Assembly: GCA_036346205.1 (NCBI GenBank)
Contig: JARFJB010002010.1
Coordinates: 1,899,001-1,963,000 of the forward strand
Source: Vesta saturnalis
Taxonomy: Eukaryota; Arthropoda; Insecta; Coleoptera; Lampyridae
Reading direction: 5' to 3'
DNA length: 64,000 nucleotides
The stretch's first letter is position 1. Each line of letters starts with the position of its first letter. The notes under the pieces are model-generated. The model had not been told where the DNA came from. It saw only the letters and a program-made list of their open reading frames with translations, and did not search any database. Of this stretch, positions 13,016-25,860 are shown one piece after another. The position numbers were made by a program, and so were the translations under genes.

Positions 13016-14091
13016 TTAGAGCAACTGCTCGAAATGTCCACCACCCACTTCAATGCACTTTTCTATTCGTTTTCTTAGAGATTTTCTAATGTTAAAAAGC
13101 AATCCTGCCTTATTTCTGATGACTTTGGCAGCTTCTTGATTTTTTGGAAGCCATTCTTCACGGGAATCAGTTTTTTCCTTGTAGACGATTTCCTTCAAAC
13201 TAGACCAAACAGAGAAATCTAGGGGGTTAAAATCTGGACTTCTAGGTGGCCAAGGAAATTCACTTCCACGAACAAACCATCGATGTGGAAACTGTTCGTT
13301 CAGATAATCGCGCACAGTCAGAGGGAAATGTGGGTGCTCTCCATCGTGCATAAACCACATGTTTTGTCTTAGTTCAAGCGGTATATCTTCTAACAGTTCT
13401 TGTAAATTTTGTTCAAGAAAATCTAAGTAAAGTTGACCGTTCAGATTGGGCGGAAGTACAAAGGGACCAATAAAAAAATCAGATATCATCCCACACCAAA
13501 TGTTCATCTTGAACTCCTGCTGGAAATGTCTTTCCCTTATGGCATGTGGATTTTCAGAATCCCACAAATGATTATTCCCCCACTTGATAACTCCCCGTCT
13601 AGTAAATGTTGCTTCATCGGTGAAGAGAATTTTATCAAGAAAATTTCGGTCTTTGTTCTTGTCTGTAAAAATTGCGAAAATCGTAGACGTGCCGCAGGAT
13701 CCTGTGGTAATAAATTCTGCACGGGACTGAAATGATAAGGGTAGAGTTGCTCTTTTCTTAAGATTCTATTGATAGACGTTTGACTTATTCCTGTCGCTGC
13801 ACTTAAATGGCGAGTACTTACGCCTTGGTTTTCGGTAACACGAACAAGAACTTCATCCTCTTGTTCTACCCAAATTGTTTTTGGAGCACCATTATTACGC
13901 TTAGGACGAAAACACCCAGTTTCTCCTAGGCGATAATAAATATTTCTAAAAAGCTTATGATTTGGTTTTCTTCGATTAGGATATAATTCTAAATATCTTC
14001 GGGTTGCAGCAAGGCCATTAAAATCTGTTTGAGCAAAAACACAAACAATATCTCGCATTTCACTGTTAGAAAACTCATTATGCCGTGGCAT
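13016..14091 (-). pseudogene. DD41D transposase, one frameshift (element 3)
   Basis: The minus-strand frame starts with a good ATG at 14089-14091. The N-terminal helix-turn-helix region includes ELYPNRRKPNHKLFR and ATGISQTSINRIL. A single frameshift lies around 13655-13690 beside a T run, between FSQFLQ and the ILFTDEATF motif that holds the first Asp. The core then continues to the stop at 13016, with FMHDGEHPH (second Asp) and NPLDFSVW (third Asp) 41 residues apart by my count, and a terminal GGGHFEQLL. All catalytic residues are kept. This is among the best preserved copies. A sequencing indel in the T run would restore the frame, so its status deserves caution. Confidence 0.88.
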
Positions 14092-14700
14092 TTTTTTACT
14101 ACTTATTCTTGTACAAATAAAGCAGAAAGAAAAAGATAAGGCTACTTACTTAGCACTCTTTGGACACAATCTTAACAAGCATAAATAATGATAGCTGTCA
14201 GATGCATTTAAGCCAACCTATTTTTTTCAGAGCAATAAGCCAACTTTGTAATTGAAGGACTAAAAGTTGTATTAATAGGCCGAACTGCATTGAAACTCTA
14301 GGAGGCAAATATCTCGAAAACGGATCAAGATATCAAAATCCAACAAGTATGCATTTTTCCTGTAAAAAAGGTTGCTCTTTCAAATTTTCGATTCAGTTTA
14401 TGTGATTCTCCACACACAAAAAAGATAAGCATCGATTTATCTATTCAGTAGTGTGTAACCAACGCCCTCTATGAGCAACGTTAAAATTGATGACAAATTC
14501 TTATTTGTCATGCTGAAGAACATGATAATACTAATTTTCAAGTTGATTCTATAAAAACTAGCTGAGTTAATGGAAAATTTAGAAATAAAATTATTAACTT
14601 GAACGAGCAACATTTGTATAAGGCATGTTGCGCTTAATCCTCATATTTTAGGCTCTACTATTGCCAGTTTCCAGATTTCCCATTCTTAACGACTCACCCT

Positions 14701-14703
<3 letters not shown>
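13016..14703 (-). mobile_element. DD41D mariner-superfamily element 3, left end not found
   Basis: The transposase relic at 13016-14091 is followed by ~600 bp of subterminal sequence ending in ACTCACCCTGTAC at ~14692-14704, against a TA array. Near 14310 the sequence AATATCTCGAAAACGG resembles a motif in the arms of the other elements. I could not find the matching inverted end to the left. The sequence there is the tRNA-bearing repeat and unrelated AT-rich DNA, so the left end is probably deleted or displaced. Confidence 0.75.

Positions 14704-14704
<1 letters not shown>

Positions 14705-14755
<51 letters not shown>
14705..14755. repeat. (TA)n microsatellite
   Basis: A pure TA array that begins at the CACCCTGTAC end of element 3. 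Confidence 0.97.
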
Positions 14756-14756
<1 letters not shown>

Positions 14757-14757
<1 letters not shown>

Positions 14758-16870
14758 ATTATTTAATAATATGTTAACAATAAATGTATAACGTAAATCG
14801 CCTACTTATTCAAAACAATCCACTACAAGCGTTACACGTTAGAAATTGCTTATAAATGTATTTTTTTTTGTTTTAAATACAAGGCATTTGACGTTAGCTA
14901 GAAAAGTGAAAATCCTTAAGAAACTTATTGTAATTTTTGTTTTAGAGTAGAATGAAAATATTGAGGGACATATAAAACATGAACTCAAAATGTTTCAGTT
15001 TCATTTTTGCATTATTCGTAAAGTTTTATTATGTCACTATATAAATCCGCTAGTACTTTTATTGTATATACGTATGTACACTGGAATGTATACGTGAATT
15101 TGACCAGATTTGTAATATTACGAAATTCAAAATTTTTATTCTCAGTGGGCTGTTAAACCCTATTTAGCATACCTGAAAGGGTGTATAAACAAATTATTAA
15201 ACATTACCCACTTCGCGTTTCAAATGATCATGTTTATTTATTAATATTAATTTTGAACACACAGTATTGAAAGCATTTCATGAACAATGAGATTCAAAGT
15301 AAAAATTATACGAATTTATTATTTGCTTTTATAAATTAATGCATCAATTAAAGGTAAAATAAGGAACGCATCTCGAGTGGTAGCAAGGCTTAACATTTTT
15401 CGCATTCAATTACAGCGCTCGCTCGCGCCATAAACATATACTCAAATATTAAGCGTAATTCACCACTCTAGATACGTTAATTACTATTATATACGACAAT
15501 TATATTCTTGAAATATGAACTACACTAATACATCTACGTTAAAATCACAGTCTTATATTGACCACTCTACTATTTTAAAGACACATGAGCATTTTTTTGT
15601 AAATGTCAAAGTAACCTACTTTACTGTCACACATATCATCTACTAGTGGTATTTTAGTAAAGTTGACAGTAATCAAAGCACTGCAACTTTTTACTCGCCG
15701 CATATAAAAATAACACATTTACATTAAAATAAAGTAAACTAACGTAAACAAATTAACATTACGTTACGATTTAAATCGAAAAGAACATTTTGAACTGTAA
15801 CGCTCTCTGACATTTGCTTTAGTTTCAAATTTTTTTTATAAATGCCTACTCTCTTAAGGATTAAAGAGGATTGCATGCAGGATAGCAAAAAGTTTTTGTT
15901 TTTAGATCCAGAAAGGAGGAAAACTTTAACAATTAAATAACTTTTACACATCTTAAAGTAGTTACTTAAACTTAATTGGACCCGTTTCTATAACATAATT
16001 AAAATTTTTGTGCAACCGACCCACTTTTTTGCTTAAGAATTCTGTTTTGAGACATGAAATTTAATTACCTTCTTACAGAATTTAATGAAAAAGTCAATAC
16101 TAATAATTGTTATTATTTCCATGGAATTATGCAACTGTAGAAGCACGAATAAGAATATATTTGCAATACAAGGAATAAAGCTATTATCATTACCTTCGTA
16201 AAACGTTTATTGTATTTAGCGATTGTAAACAATATAGCCGCAATCATTCTGACATAATCCTCCATTGAAACTAAAATAGGTATCTTCATCGAATCCACGA
16301 TTGTAAACAAACAATAAGTATAAGGTGCACGGATAAGGCATTTCTTACGTAATAGTTTGGGAAAAAATAAACTCTATTCAATGTAACTTGCGTTCTTTCT
16401 TATTAGTTAACGTTTCTGGTTAAAATGGAAGGCATCGCATTAAGAAATATGTAAATATCACACTAGTTGCGAAAAGAACTATTTGACGTTTTGAGTTTAG
16501 TGTTTTTACATTGAAATTCTTGTAACGGGTCATGGTAAGGTGTCTAATGAACGAATACATAGTTCGACGGTTGAACTTTACTAACAAACAAATACATGTA
16601 CTTAAATGATATTCTTTGCCATATTGTCTTGAGGTAATTAAGTCCATCAGTTAGGTAACATGAACAGTACCAAGGCTGAACTAGGGGCATAATCCCTTAC
16701 ATGAACTGCACCAAAAAGAAATAATTAAAAATTTCAACGAAAATTTATTGTATTTGTAAAAGTTAAACTAGTTCAGATTAGATAAACAAAACTACTGTAA
16801 CCTAACAGAAGGGCTATATGTACATTTCCCGATAAATGTGTACATTCACCAATTACGAACATTAACCGTA
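14757..16870. other. AT-rich DNA without genes
   Basis: I see only short random ORFs here and the 114-bp hairpin element at 15365-15478. Confidence 0.6.
15365..15478. repeat. 114-bp hairpin / MITE-like element
   Basis: The arms 15365-15398 and 15445-15478 (34 nt each) are imperfect inverted repeats. The outer part is well matched (AACGCATCTCGAGTGGT against AACGTATCTAGAGTGGT). The ~46-nt loop has a GC-rich core, GCGCTCGCTCGCGC, which stands out in this AT-rich DNA. It is non-coding, and no clear target duplication was seen. Confidence 0.6.
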
Positions 16871-16875
16871 ACATG

Positions 16876-17945
16876 CAGGGTGCCCCCCCCCTGTATTTCA
16901 GGAAATGATAGATCTGGTAATTTTAATGCAAAGGTTTCATGTAAACGTAAGTCCAACAGTGCTTCGTTTCCGAGATGTAGGGTGTCATAGTTACAAAAAA
17001 AAAGTTGATTTTTGAAATATCTCCAAAATGAAAAAGATGTTGTTCTTATTCTTGGAATAATAAGTAAGGATATAAAGTACACTGGTTTTAGCTTATAAAT
17101 ACGTTTTTATTATGTACAGTGGCGTACAACGCGAGGGGCGGTATAACCGTTTAATCCCTAATTTATACGCCAATGGAATAATTTGAATTTTTTTATTAAA
17201 ATGCAAAACCTTGGTGTTTTTCCGGTAAAAAAGGTATACTTTATCTAATTCGATAACTTTAACGGTTTCTAAGATATTTCTATTTTTAGGTATTTATTAC
17301 AAACTCCTTAGGCAGATTGTTATTATTGTGTAGTATTTGGGAAACAACATCAAAACGTAAAAATCAGTGTTTCGCGAAGAATACACCCAATTTCAGGAAA
17401 TGATACATATATTCACTTTAACACAAAACTTTCATGTAAACGTAAGTCCAGTAGTGCTTCGTTTTCGAGATACATGGTGACAAAGTTAATATCTTGCCTA
17501 AGCAGTTGGTAGTAAATACCTAAAAATGCAAATATATTAGAAACTGTTAAAGTTATCGATTTAGGCAAAGTGTACCTTTTTTATCTGAAAAACATGAAGG
17601 TTTTGTATTTTCATGGAAAAATCCAATTTACTCAATTGGCGTAGAAATTAGGGTTTAAAGGTTGCACTGATCCTTACGTTCTACCCCAGTGTACGTAATA
17701 AAAAGGTACTAATAAGCTAAAACCAATGTACTTTATATCTCTATTTCTTATACCAAGGATAAGAAAAACACCTTTTTTCGTTTTGAAGATGTTTCAAAAA
17801 TCAACTTTTTTCTTGTAACTTTTAGACCCTGTATCTGGAAAACGAAGCGCTATTGGACTTACGTTTATATGAAAGTTTTGTGTTAAAATGATTAGATCTA
17901 TCGTTTCCTGCAATACGGAGGGTTCCTCACGAATCACCCTGGATA
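16876..17945. mobile_element. Non-coding long inverted-repeat element (foldback/MITE-like)
   Basis: Two arms of ~450 bp (about 16876-17325 and 17480-17945) are imperfect inverted copies, ending in CAGGGTG and CACCCTG. The ~150-bp centre (17390-17480) holds a third, partial copy of the arm end in the same orientation as the left arm (TTCAGGAAATGATA onward). No transposase fragment is present. The CAGGGTG-type ends match those of the DD41D elements, so it could be a non-autonomous derivative. Confidence 0.8.
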
Positions 17946-18352
17946 TGTAATACATTTATATTATACCTACATTACATAAAATCGTTTAAATGCCATTAAA
18001 ACATGGTGGTGCAATTCATGATAGGGGATTAGGAGCAGTTAACCTTCAGTGGTGCAATTCATGTTGAAGATTATTTTGGTATAAAAATACTGAAACTGAA
18101 AATGTTAGACTTTACACACTACAATTAATTTTTTTTGCAGTTCAGGTTTATTGCTTTGGTCTACGTATATCAAAATTACATTTTAACTGCTAAAATATTG
18201 TTAAGTGTCTCAAATCTTGGTAGATAGTGGTGGAGGCATTATATTCCTAAAAATACATGAGGGATAAAAATCCACCCATGTTGAACAGGGATACATGAAA
18301 GGTGTGTTTCCTGATTACTGGTTTGGACCTACACCTATTTTGTGGAATTCCA

Positions 18353-18355
<3 letters not shown>
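17946..18355. other. No feature seen
   Basis: AT-rich sequence. A GGTGCAATTCATG motif occurs twice, near 18009 and 18050, but no gene or element was identified. Confidence 0.5.

Positions 18356-18424
<69 letters not shown>
18356..18424. repeat. (TA)n microsatellite
   Basis: A 69-bp pure TA/AT array. Unlike the other three it shows no transposon end beside it. Ile-Tyr frames through it are artefacts. Confidence 0.97.
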
Positions 18425-18427
<3 letters not shown>

Positions 18428-18701
18428 AATTAAAAATTCTGTTTAGCAAAAATTGTTTTTTATTAATAATAATGTTGTCCTGCTGCCTGCTCTTGAACAA
18501 AAAATTGTATATATCACTCGGATTGGATCATCAAAAAGGAACGTGCTCTAGTCCTAGTAATATAATATACTATTGTTACCTAGTTTACAACTAAACCCCT
18601 ACTACAATGAGTTCACATTTTGACATTGATGATATAAAGAACAAATTTCTCCTGCTCCTGTTAGAGAAAGAAGTATTACATATAGTTTTTTACAGTGATG
18701 T

Positions 18702-18920
18702 TAATAGCAATCCTTACCTATAATTATCTATGTTCTCGGAATATGGAGCTACAGTCAGGTTGCGGCCCTTACACCTAAGTTGATAATTAAGCAAAAAAAT
18801 CTATCAACCTCCACCACCCATCGTAGAAAAAAACTTTTAACGTTGTAAGGTCTTATCTGAAAACGTCCCCAACTCCATAACTGCCCAAAAACAAATCTGC
18901 AGCATTTAGGAACCTTTGAC
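18702..18920 (+). repeat. Direct repeat copy 1 (~210 bp)
   Basis: About 95 % identical to 19735-19947, both on the plus strand and ~1.03 kb apart. Both contain the block GGTTGCGGCCCTTACA and end at GCAGCATTTAGGAACCT. The second copy joins a non-LTR reverse transcriptase relic, so this may be part of that element's 5' region duplicated, or two truncated copies. Confidence 0.85.
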
Positions 18921-19734
18921 AACACGTTTCTTTATTTTGCGCGCTAAACTCGCGCTAGACGTAACGTACGCTTATTAAAATAAACGAGTTGTCCACTGTA
19001 CGTGGTTCGTAGTAAGTCGTAGAGTACCGGAATAGTTGCTTCAAAAGTCGTACTTACTCTTAAATAAAACTCAAATCCAATAAGTAATGCGATAGGCGAC
19101 ACTACGATTGAGATTTCTCAGTGAAAAGTCCTTACGCGAGATGTTAAGAATCTTGAATGTTCATAGAAAACAAGAAAAATGCTCACTCGGTTAAATGCAA
19201 AATTCGTATCATTTATTTATTTTAAATTTCAAAAAGTATACTAAGATCGATTTGAATAGTTCATCAAAATTATTTGAATCCCAAATAAATTTGGTGAACA
19301 GGAATTTACAAATATTTACCACACCTACTGAGGTTTGCATGAGAAACACTATATCCAAAACACATTTAAATTCTATGTTAATTTTACGTCTGTCACTGAC
19401 ATCAACTTTTTTTAAAACTATAACTATTTTGCAAACAAATTTTAGTCACGAAATACTTAAAGTTAACTTATAAATATAAATTTTAAGTCCCATTTATGGA
19501 CCAATAATTGACACTCAATTTCTGCAATACAATCTTCGCTCTAATTTTAATATAAAGGAGTGCGTATCTCAAGGACAATATCACTTGCAAGAGGACCTCT
19601 TCTTTGAAGTGACATATTGCAAACATTCTGATCCTAAATTGATCCATTTGTGGATCACCCAGTAACTTTCAAAACTTCTTCGATTAGCTTAGTTTGTAAG
19701 TTTCTCTAATTGGCTTCAATTTTCATTAATAGCA
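18921..19734. other. Sequence between the two direct repeats
   Basis: AT-rich with no recognised domain. The ORF at 19195-19473 has no family-like motif. Confidence 0.5.
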
Positions 19735-19947
19735 TTAATAGCAATCCTTACCTATAATTGCTATGTTCTCGGAGTATGGAGCTAAACTCAGGTTGCGGCC
19801 CTTACATCTAACTTGATAATTAAGCAAAAGAAAATCAACCTCCACCACCCAATGTAGAAAAAAACTTTTAACGTTGTAAGGTCTTATCTGAAAACGTCCC
19901 CAACTCCATAACTGCCCAAAAACAAATCTGCAGCATTTAGGAACCTA
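19735..19947 (+). repeat. Direct repeat copy 2 (~210 bp)
   Basis: Partner of 18702-18920. It is followed directly by reverse transcriptase-like sequence. Confidence 0.85.
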
Positions 19948-20805
19948 CTTCACTTCTCCCCAATGATATCCTTTGACGGATTTGTTGTTGCTGATTTTGT
20001 AGACAAAGCCAATCTTTTTGTGGGTTTATCAACATCAAACTCGTGTCTAAATGTTTCTGGGAAAGATGTGCCCCTAGTCAACTATCTTCATAGGGTATGA
20101 ACCCAATTGATTTTGGATATCAGTTCCTAGAAGCGATCATTGGTAGGCCTGATCCTCATGAGCTGACTGGCCCGGTCGGTATCCCAGTCATTATGTTAAT
20201 GGGATGTTCCCCGAACTAGAATTATTCCTACCTCTATGACTTCTGTAGAATTTCCCTCATCATGGAAGTTCAACCAATTCCCAAAAAAAGGCTACCAAAT
20301 GGAAAAGGCTACCAATAAGCAACTACTCTCTGTCGTTGAATCTAATAAACTCCTTAGAAGTAATAATCTACTTAATCTAATACTAACAAAACTACGTATT
20401 GTTTGTGTCCTCCAGAAAAAGATCGATAATTTCCTGTTATGTAAGTATGAACGGCTTAGATCTTAAGTTTTCAAACTCTATTACTGCGTTGGGAATGACT
20501 GAATATTCAAATCTGTTATGGGTTGACCATCTTCTGTAAGCAACTAAAGCAACTTGTGATGTAGATTTTTTTGTACAGATCCCGACTCTTTTTGCTAAAT
20601 AAAGCCCAACTTGGACATCAATTACTATCGGTATTACAATGGTTATTGTGATGCTGAACCACATTCTTTGGTACCTATTCGGGCAACCCTTGCTAGGAAT
20701 ATACGGACGGTGCATTCACATGCTAAATATACATTCAATTCTCTACATGTCGTACCAAATGGGTACAATCCACATTCTTCTACACGGCTTCTAAACTTTT
20801 AAACA
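19948..20805 (+). pseudogene. Jockey-like non-LTR retrotransposon reverse transcriptase, heavily decayed
   Basis: Several segments, in the expected order but in shifting frames, match the ORF2 of jockey-type elements. They are DKANLFVGLSTSNS near 20005-20046, a GP..IPVIMLMGCSPEL-like stretch near 20170-20220, FPSSWKFNQFPKKGY near 20254-20298 and SVVES...KLL near 20328. Next come a TALGM..SNLLW..HL segment near 20480-20540 and the C-terminal YYRYYNGYCDAEPHSLVP block near 20620-20675, followed by an RLLNF ending. Stops and frameshifts occur throughout and the thumb/palm catalytic motif is not visible, so most of the RT core is deleted. Confidence 0.65.
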
Positions 20806-23560
20806 ACGTTATAATAATTTTCTTCTAACTTCGAAAATAAAGGAGTTACAGCAAATTGAAGGAATCAGCCATTTTTTCTCTCTAGAAGATAAACAAATGC
20901 CAGTAGCGTATTTCTGTTAACGGTGATGAAATAAACATGATGGAGGAGGTCAGAAGTACCTAAACTGTTTTCATTTTTCTGCACTAACAAGAAACTTACC
21001 CACTTAACCCCAAAATTAGGCCACTCTGTGCTTATTACACAAAATGCTTAATTATACGTTATAGATTGATTGTGTAGTGTTAACATAATAACGCGGTGTC
21101 TAGAATAGGACATTTCCAAAAACTAATAATATTTTCATTTTAACTCAAAAATAAAAGGTCTTTAATTTAATGCTACTTTGAATTTATTATTATGTATTGA
21201 GAGTAGTAGACTAAAGCACCGAGCTTAGATAGTACAAACATACTTTCAAGAATGTTGCACTAAGTACGGAGTCAGATTATATTCATATACTAAATATAAC
21301 TAAAACGTGAAAATGGAAATGGCCAAAAAAATTTATTTTAAAAACATTTTTTTTTAAAATGCAAATGGTTAATTCCTGAGTTAAACGAAACCCACTATTT
21401 CTGCAAAGCGGGAAATTTTGTATTGAGAGTTACTGTAAGCATCATTATTTACACGCTTCAGTAACGTATTACCTGACAACACGGTCTAATGAAGGGCAAC
21501 GTGCCATCCACGAATTGTAATATTTACAATAATAGGTACGAAAATGTTATTAATAGACAAAGCAATTAGAATAATTCCTAAGAAAAGCTACATGTAACAG
21601 TAGATAACGTACCTGCTGACACATTTCGATTTAATTAGTTTATATAATGTATCGTCGCCACCGATAGTATAGAGGTCTTGCTACACATATCATGAAACTA
21701 GTATGACATCACGACTTTGGAATTACTTTGATGTGCATTATATAATCTGCTTTTCGTGTTTTTATGCGTATAATTTATGTATAAAACGGTCAAATATAAC
21801 GTTTAAGTAACTGTAATGATAATATTAAACGACGAGAAGATCTTTGTAAGTTGTTGTCTCAATAATATTTAATTCGTTCTAATAATATTTATTAATGTGA
21901 TGTGCGAGTGTATTTGGAGATTATGCTTTTGAATTTGTTTCAAGTTTGTTCTACATTCCAGTGAACCCGAATATTTTAATAACTAGTAGATACATTTGAG
22001 GGGCGTTTCTATAAGTTATACTCTGGTTACCCAACAGATGAGGTTAAGCCACTCCCACTAAATTTTGGCTAAAGTAAACAGCAACCTGCAACCAGTTTCG
22101 CACCCAAAAATGATAAAAACCGGAAGATTAAAAAACGACACGAAGAATGATTTTAGTGAGTTAATGATAGTTTGTACAATTTACCAATTGTGTCAAATAT
22201 AAAACAGAAACTAATGATGTATCGAATATGATTTCATACTATGTATATATTTAGATTAAACATTATATTCGATAAAGCATTATGAGCTTGTTGATGGCAT
22301 GTTTATTTTGTACATAAAAAATAAGTTATTAGATAATAACTTCGGATATGATTTAATCTAGCAATATGTTACATCAATCTTTATGCTATAAAGAAGTTTA
22401 AACCAAACATTGAACAATATAATACAGCTTATGACTTCAGTTATTTTGAAAACAATGTAATTAAGTATGTATCTACTTTCGGTGCATTCAATATTTATAA
22501 TATTCTTTATACATTGTTTCTGTAACTTTTTGTTATATTAATTGAAATAAAACTAATTTGAAATATGTTAATAATTTTATAAATGAGGTAGGTACGATAT
22601 TCACAGTATTTATTGTAGGCTTATTAGACATAGTTTTAATTGTAATGTAACATTTAGATTATTTTAACTTGTGGTATTACTTCCATCACCGTTCTAATTG
22701 GTGCAAGTAGTAATCTGTTGCCTTACATAGCACAATGTCATACAACGTAGCAGAAATGTGAATTCTATGTTAACTAAAGCCTCAAATGTCACCACTACAA
22801 ATAGTCCATTATTGTAAACTAAAAAATTTTTCAATAAATTTCATGTTTGAAATACAAAAATATATTAGTACCACACTTAAATTACAGCTTATTACTGCTT
22901 TAGAGCAATAACTTCAGTTAATAAAAAAAAAATCGTTTCAACGTTAACCACACAAAAAGTGAGGTTAGTTTGTTTAATTTCAAAGTAACTAATAAAATCG
23001 GTGGCGTCAACTAGTTCTATTTATTTTAAATCGAAGTGTTCGAACTTTTAACGTGGTAATTGAAATTAGCCGTACAGTTCTATAAAACATTTATTTTTAT
23101 AGGATCGTTCATTACAATATTACGCACGTGTATTGTAACGTGCCAATTCTTGGGTATCGTTACCTTAATTTAAGTTTCGGGTTTGTGTTATTTTTGATAA
23201 ATATATTTACATTACGTTGGTATCTTCTTTCTTTCAATAATTAAATGTTGGTATTTGTTGATACTTTCTCTTCAGTGTGCGTAATGATGTTCCTAGTTGC
23301 TGCTCTCTTTTTAAGTATGATATGAAAAACTTTAAAGTAGGCGCTCATAGGCATCCTTTAGAAACTCAATATCCCTCTATCCATCCACCTAACTGTTCCT
23401 GAATGCTTTAGTATATTAGGCTAAACTTAGCCAGTTCAGGACCGCAATTTAAACAACTCAGCTTATGGCGAGGAAAACAACTATTAAGAAATCTGCTAAT
23501 TTCCACACAGCATGATATCATATTATGTTTTTCTTTATATTTATCAAATATGTCATTTCT
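20806..23560. other. AT-rich DNA, nothing identifiable
   Basis: I read both strands and saw no transposase, RNA gene, inverted repeat or tandem array. Poly-T/poly-A runs and simple AT composition dominate. Confidence 0.55.
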
Positions 23561-23568
23561 TAAAAATA

Positions 23569-25860
23569 TACAGGATGGCCCACCTATTCTCGCTTTGAGA
23601 ATGCTAGCCTAATAAAGAAAATAAAAAGATTTCAGGGTGGGTGTATGTAGTCAACGAGGGCTAAGTTTTAAAATTATCTTCAAATATAACAGGGCGTGTC
23701 CTAACTCTGTAGAAAAGAGGGCAATTTTTTTAATGACACCCCTGTATAATATTGCATTTTTAGCATTTATTTGACGTCTTCTTTACAATAATCTACAGTT
23801 TTTGGCTGTTTAATGCAACGTTGCCAAGTTACTGACGATTAAAATCATTTTTCGGAAAAATCTCACATTACTTGTGTATGCATTCAATACACAAGGTGTT
23901 TTAAATTAATGACCCCACGTTATCATTCAAAATAACTAAAATCGGTTTTTTGAAATGGAATACCCTATATATTATTGCATATTTTAGAATCTCATTAGCG
24001 GTACCATATAGTATGTATCCAAATTTTAATTATTGAGGAAAAAATGAAAACTAAAAATTACATTACACCTAGGTATAGTTGATGAACATAAGTTTCATTA
24101 AATAAATATAACAATATGTGAAATAAACACAAACAAGATAAATAAACATAATTATCTATGAAAAAAAATTATACTCTTGACAGTGGTTTAGTATAATGTT
24201 AAAAGTAATTCAGACTTAGCGAGGTATAATTTATTATACTAACAATGAAGAAATGACTGAAATGGTGTACGTTTTAGGGGAGTGTAATAAAGCCGTTTCT
24301 TAGTAAGTAGAGTGCACGCACAAAAATATCCAGAAAGAAGAGTTGATCTTTTTCAAAAAATTAAGGAGAGATTTGACTCTACTAGATCAGTAAGTTATCC
24401 AAAGCATAACAGATCTGCTTCCGCATTAATCGAAGATAATGAAACGATAGTTGTAGAAAATCCAAATAACATGACAATTAAGTAACTTAGTTGATATTTT
24501 ACGAATTTTAAAAAAGAATAAATTCCATCCATTTCGTATTCAACTACATCAGGAATTTTCTACCACGGGACTATGGTTGCAGAATAAATTATGTAGATGG
24601 TTAATTAATAAAATTAACACAGAAATAAATTATCTAAGGAAGAAACTTTACACTCGTGAATGACCTTTTCATAAAACATGGTACTGGGAATCGTCACAAC
24701 TTCCATTATCATTCGGATGAAAATTCAAAAATGTTCATAACCAAAGATGGTCATTAAACGTTTAGGGAGGTACAATTGATAATTACGTTATTGGCCCACT
24801 CTTCTGTGTGGTAACTGAGGCAGTATTTTTGGATTTTTTCCAAAACTATTTTAGACATCTGATTCAGAATGTTCCTCAACATATTTTAAATACTACGTGG
24901 TTGCAATTTGATGGTGCACCAGTTCATTTTACAGCACCTGTTCGCCAATGGCTAATTATTCGATTTCAAGACAGATGGATCCGTAGAGAGGGTCCCACAA
25001 TTTGGCCTGCAGGGTCCACACAATTGACACCATGTGGTCTTTTAAATGGGGATACGTTAAATAAACGGTTTCTTCTGAACCTACTACAACGAGGAATGAC
25101 ATGAGGAGAAGAATTACAGAAGCTTTCGCGTCTATAACCCCAGCAATGTTAACTGCTACAAGAAATTCTGTGAAAGTTCGAGCTCGAAAATGTATTGAGG
25201 TTAAGGAATTTTTGAACATTTGTTAAAATAAAATTGATTTAATTACTAATTTCAAATATTGTTTTTATTTTATAATGAAACTTAATATGTTCATGAACTA
25301 TAACTAGATGCAATGTAATCTTTAGTTTTCATTTTTTCAGTCATTAAACAAAATTTCGGGAAACATATAACCGCCAGAAAGTTCTTCTAATGGCATTGTA
25401 AAATATAAAAAATAAAATATAAAAAATAAACAGGGTACTGCATTTGAATAAAAAACGGATTATAGTTACTTTAAGATGGTGAAATGGGGTCATTGATTTA
25501 AAACACCTTGTAAAATGTATGCATGCACAAGTAATGTGAGACTTTTGTATATACCTTAGTTACATACAGGATAGATATTTTGAATCTGGGTTTATAGATG
25601 TAAATTTCTGTCTCCGATTTTTCCGAAAAATTATTTAAATCGTCGGTAACTTGGCAACATTGAATTAAAAATCCAGAAGAGCAGACGTCAAGTACATTCT
25701 AAAAACGCAATATTATACAAGGGGTATCATTAAAACAATTGCCCTCTTTTTTTGCTACAGAGTTATTGTTGGCTACATACACTCACCATTAAATCTTTTT
25801 ATTTTCTTTACTAGTCTAGCAGTTATTCTCCAAGCGAGTGTAGGTGGGTTCACCCTGTAT
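23569..25860 (+). mobile_element. DD41D mariner-superfamily element 4, very decayed
   Basis: Long inverted arms (about 23571-23965 and 25440-25860) flank a decayed plus-strand transposase. The ends are TATACAGGATGG and TTCACCCTGTATA. The arms share an AAAGAAAATAAAAAGATTT block and a GTTGCCAAGTTAC block. Indels make the arms unequal: the left arm has ~55 extra bp around 23660-23710. Confidence 0.85.
24245..25226 (+). pseudogene. DD41D transposase, heavily decayed (element 4)
   Basis: It begins around the ATG at 24245 with an EMVYVLGECNKAV-like N-terminus, followed by stops and a frameshift, then a YPERRVDLFQKIKERF-like stretch in another frame. A 98-codon open stretch (24808-25104) keeps VFLDFFQNYFRHL and the second Asp in LQFDGAPVHFTAPVR. 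The third catalytic site is destroyed: the usual SPDLTP.DFFLWG is replaced by STQLTPCGLLNG, so the third Asp is Gly here. A remnant of the C-terminal CIEV..FEHLL motif ends at the TAA at 25224-25226. Confidence 0.82.

Noticed and set aside
13433..13735. 100-codon plus-strand ORF
   Set aside because: It is the antisense shadow of the element 3 transposase.
15739..17082. Several 65-78 codon minus-strand ORFs as genes
   Set aside because: Low-complexity, motif-free ORFs at the frequency expected by chance. One lies in the arm of a foldback element.
18356..18424. Fourth TA array as another transposon-end array
   Set aside because: No CACCCTGTA-type end or arm was found on either side.
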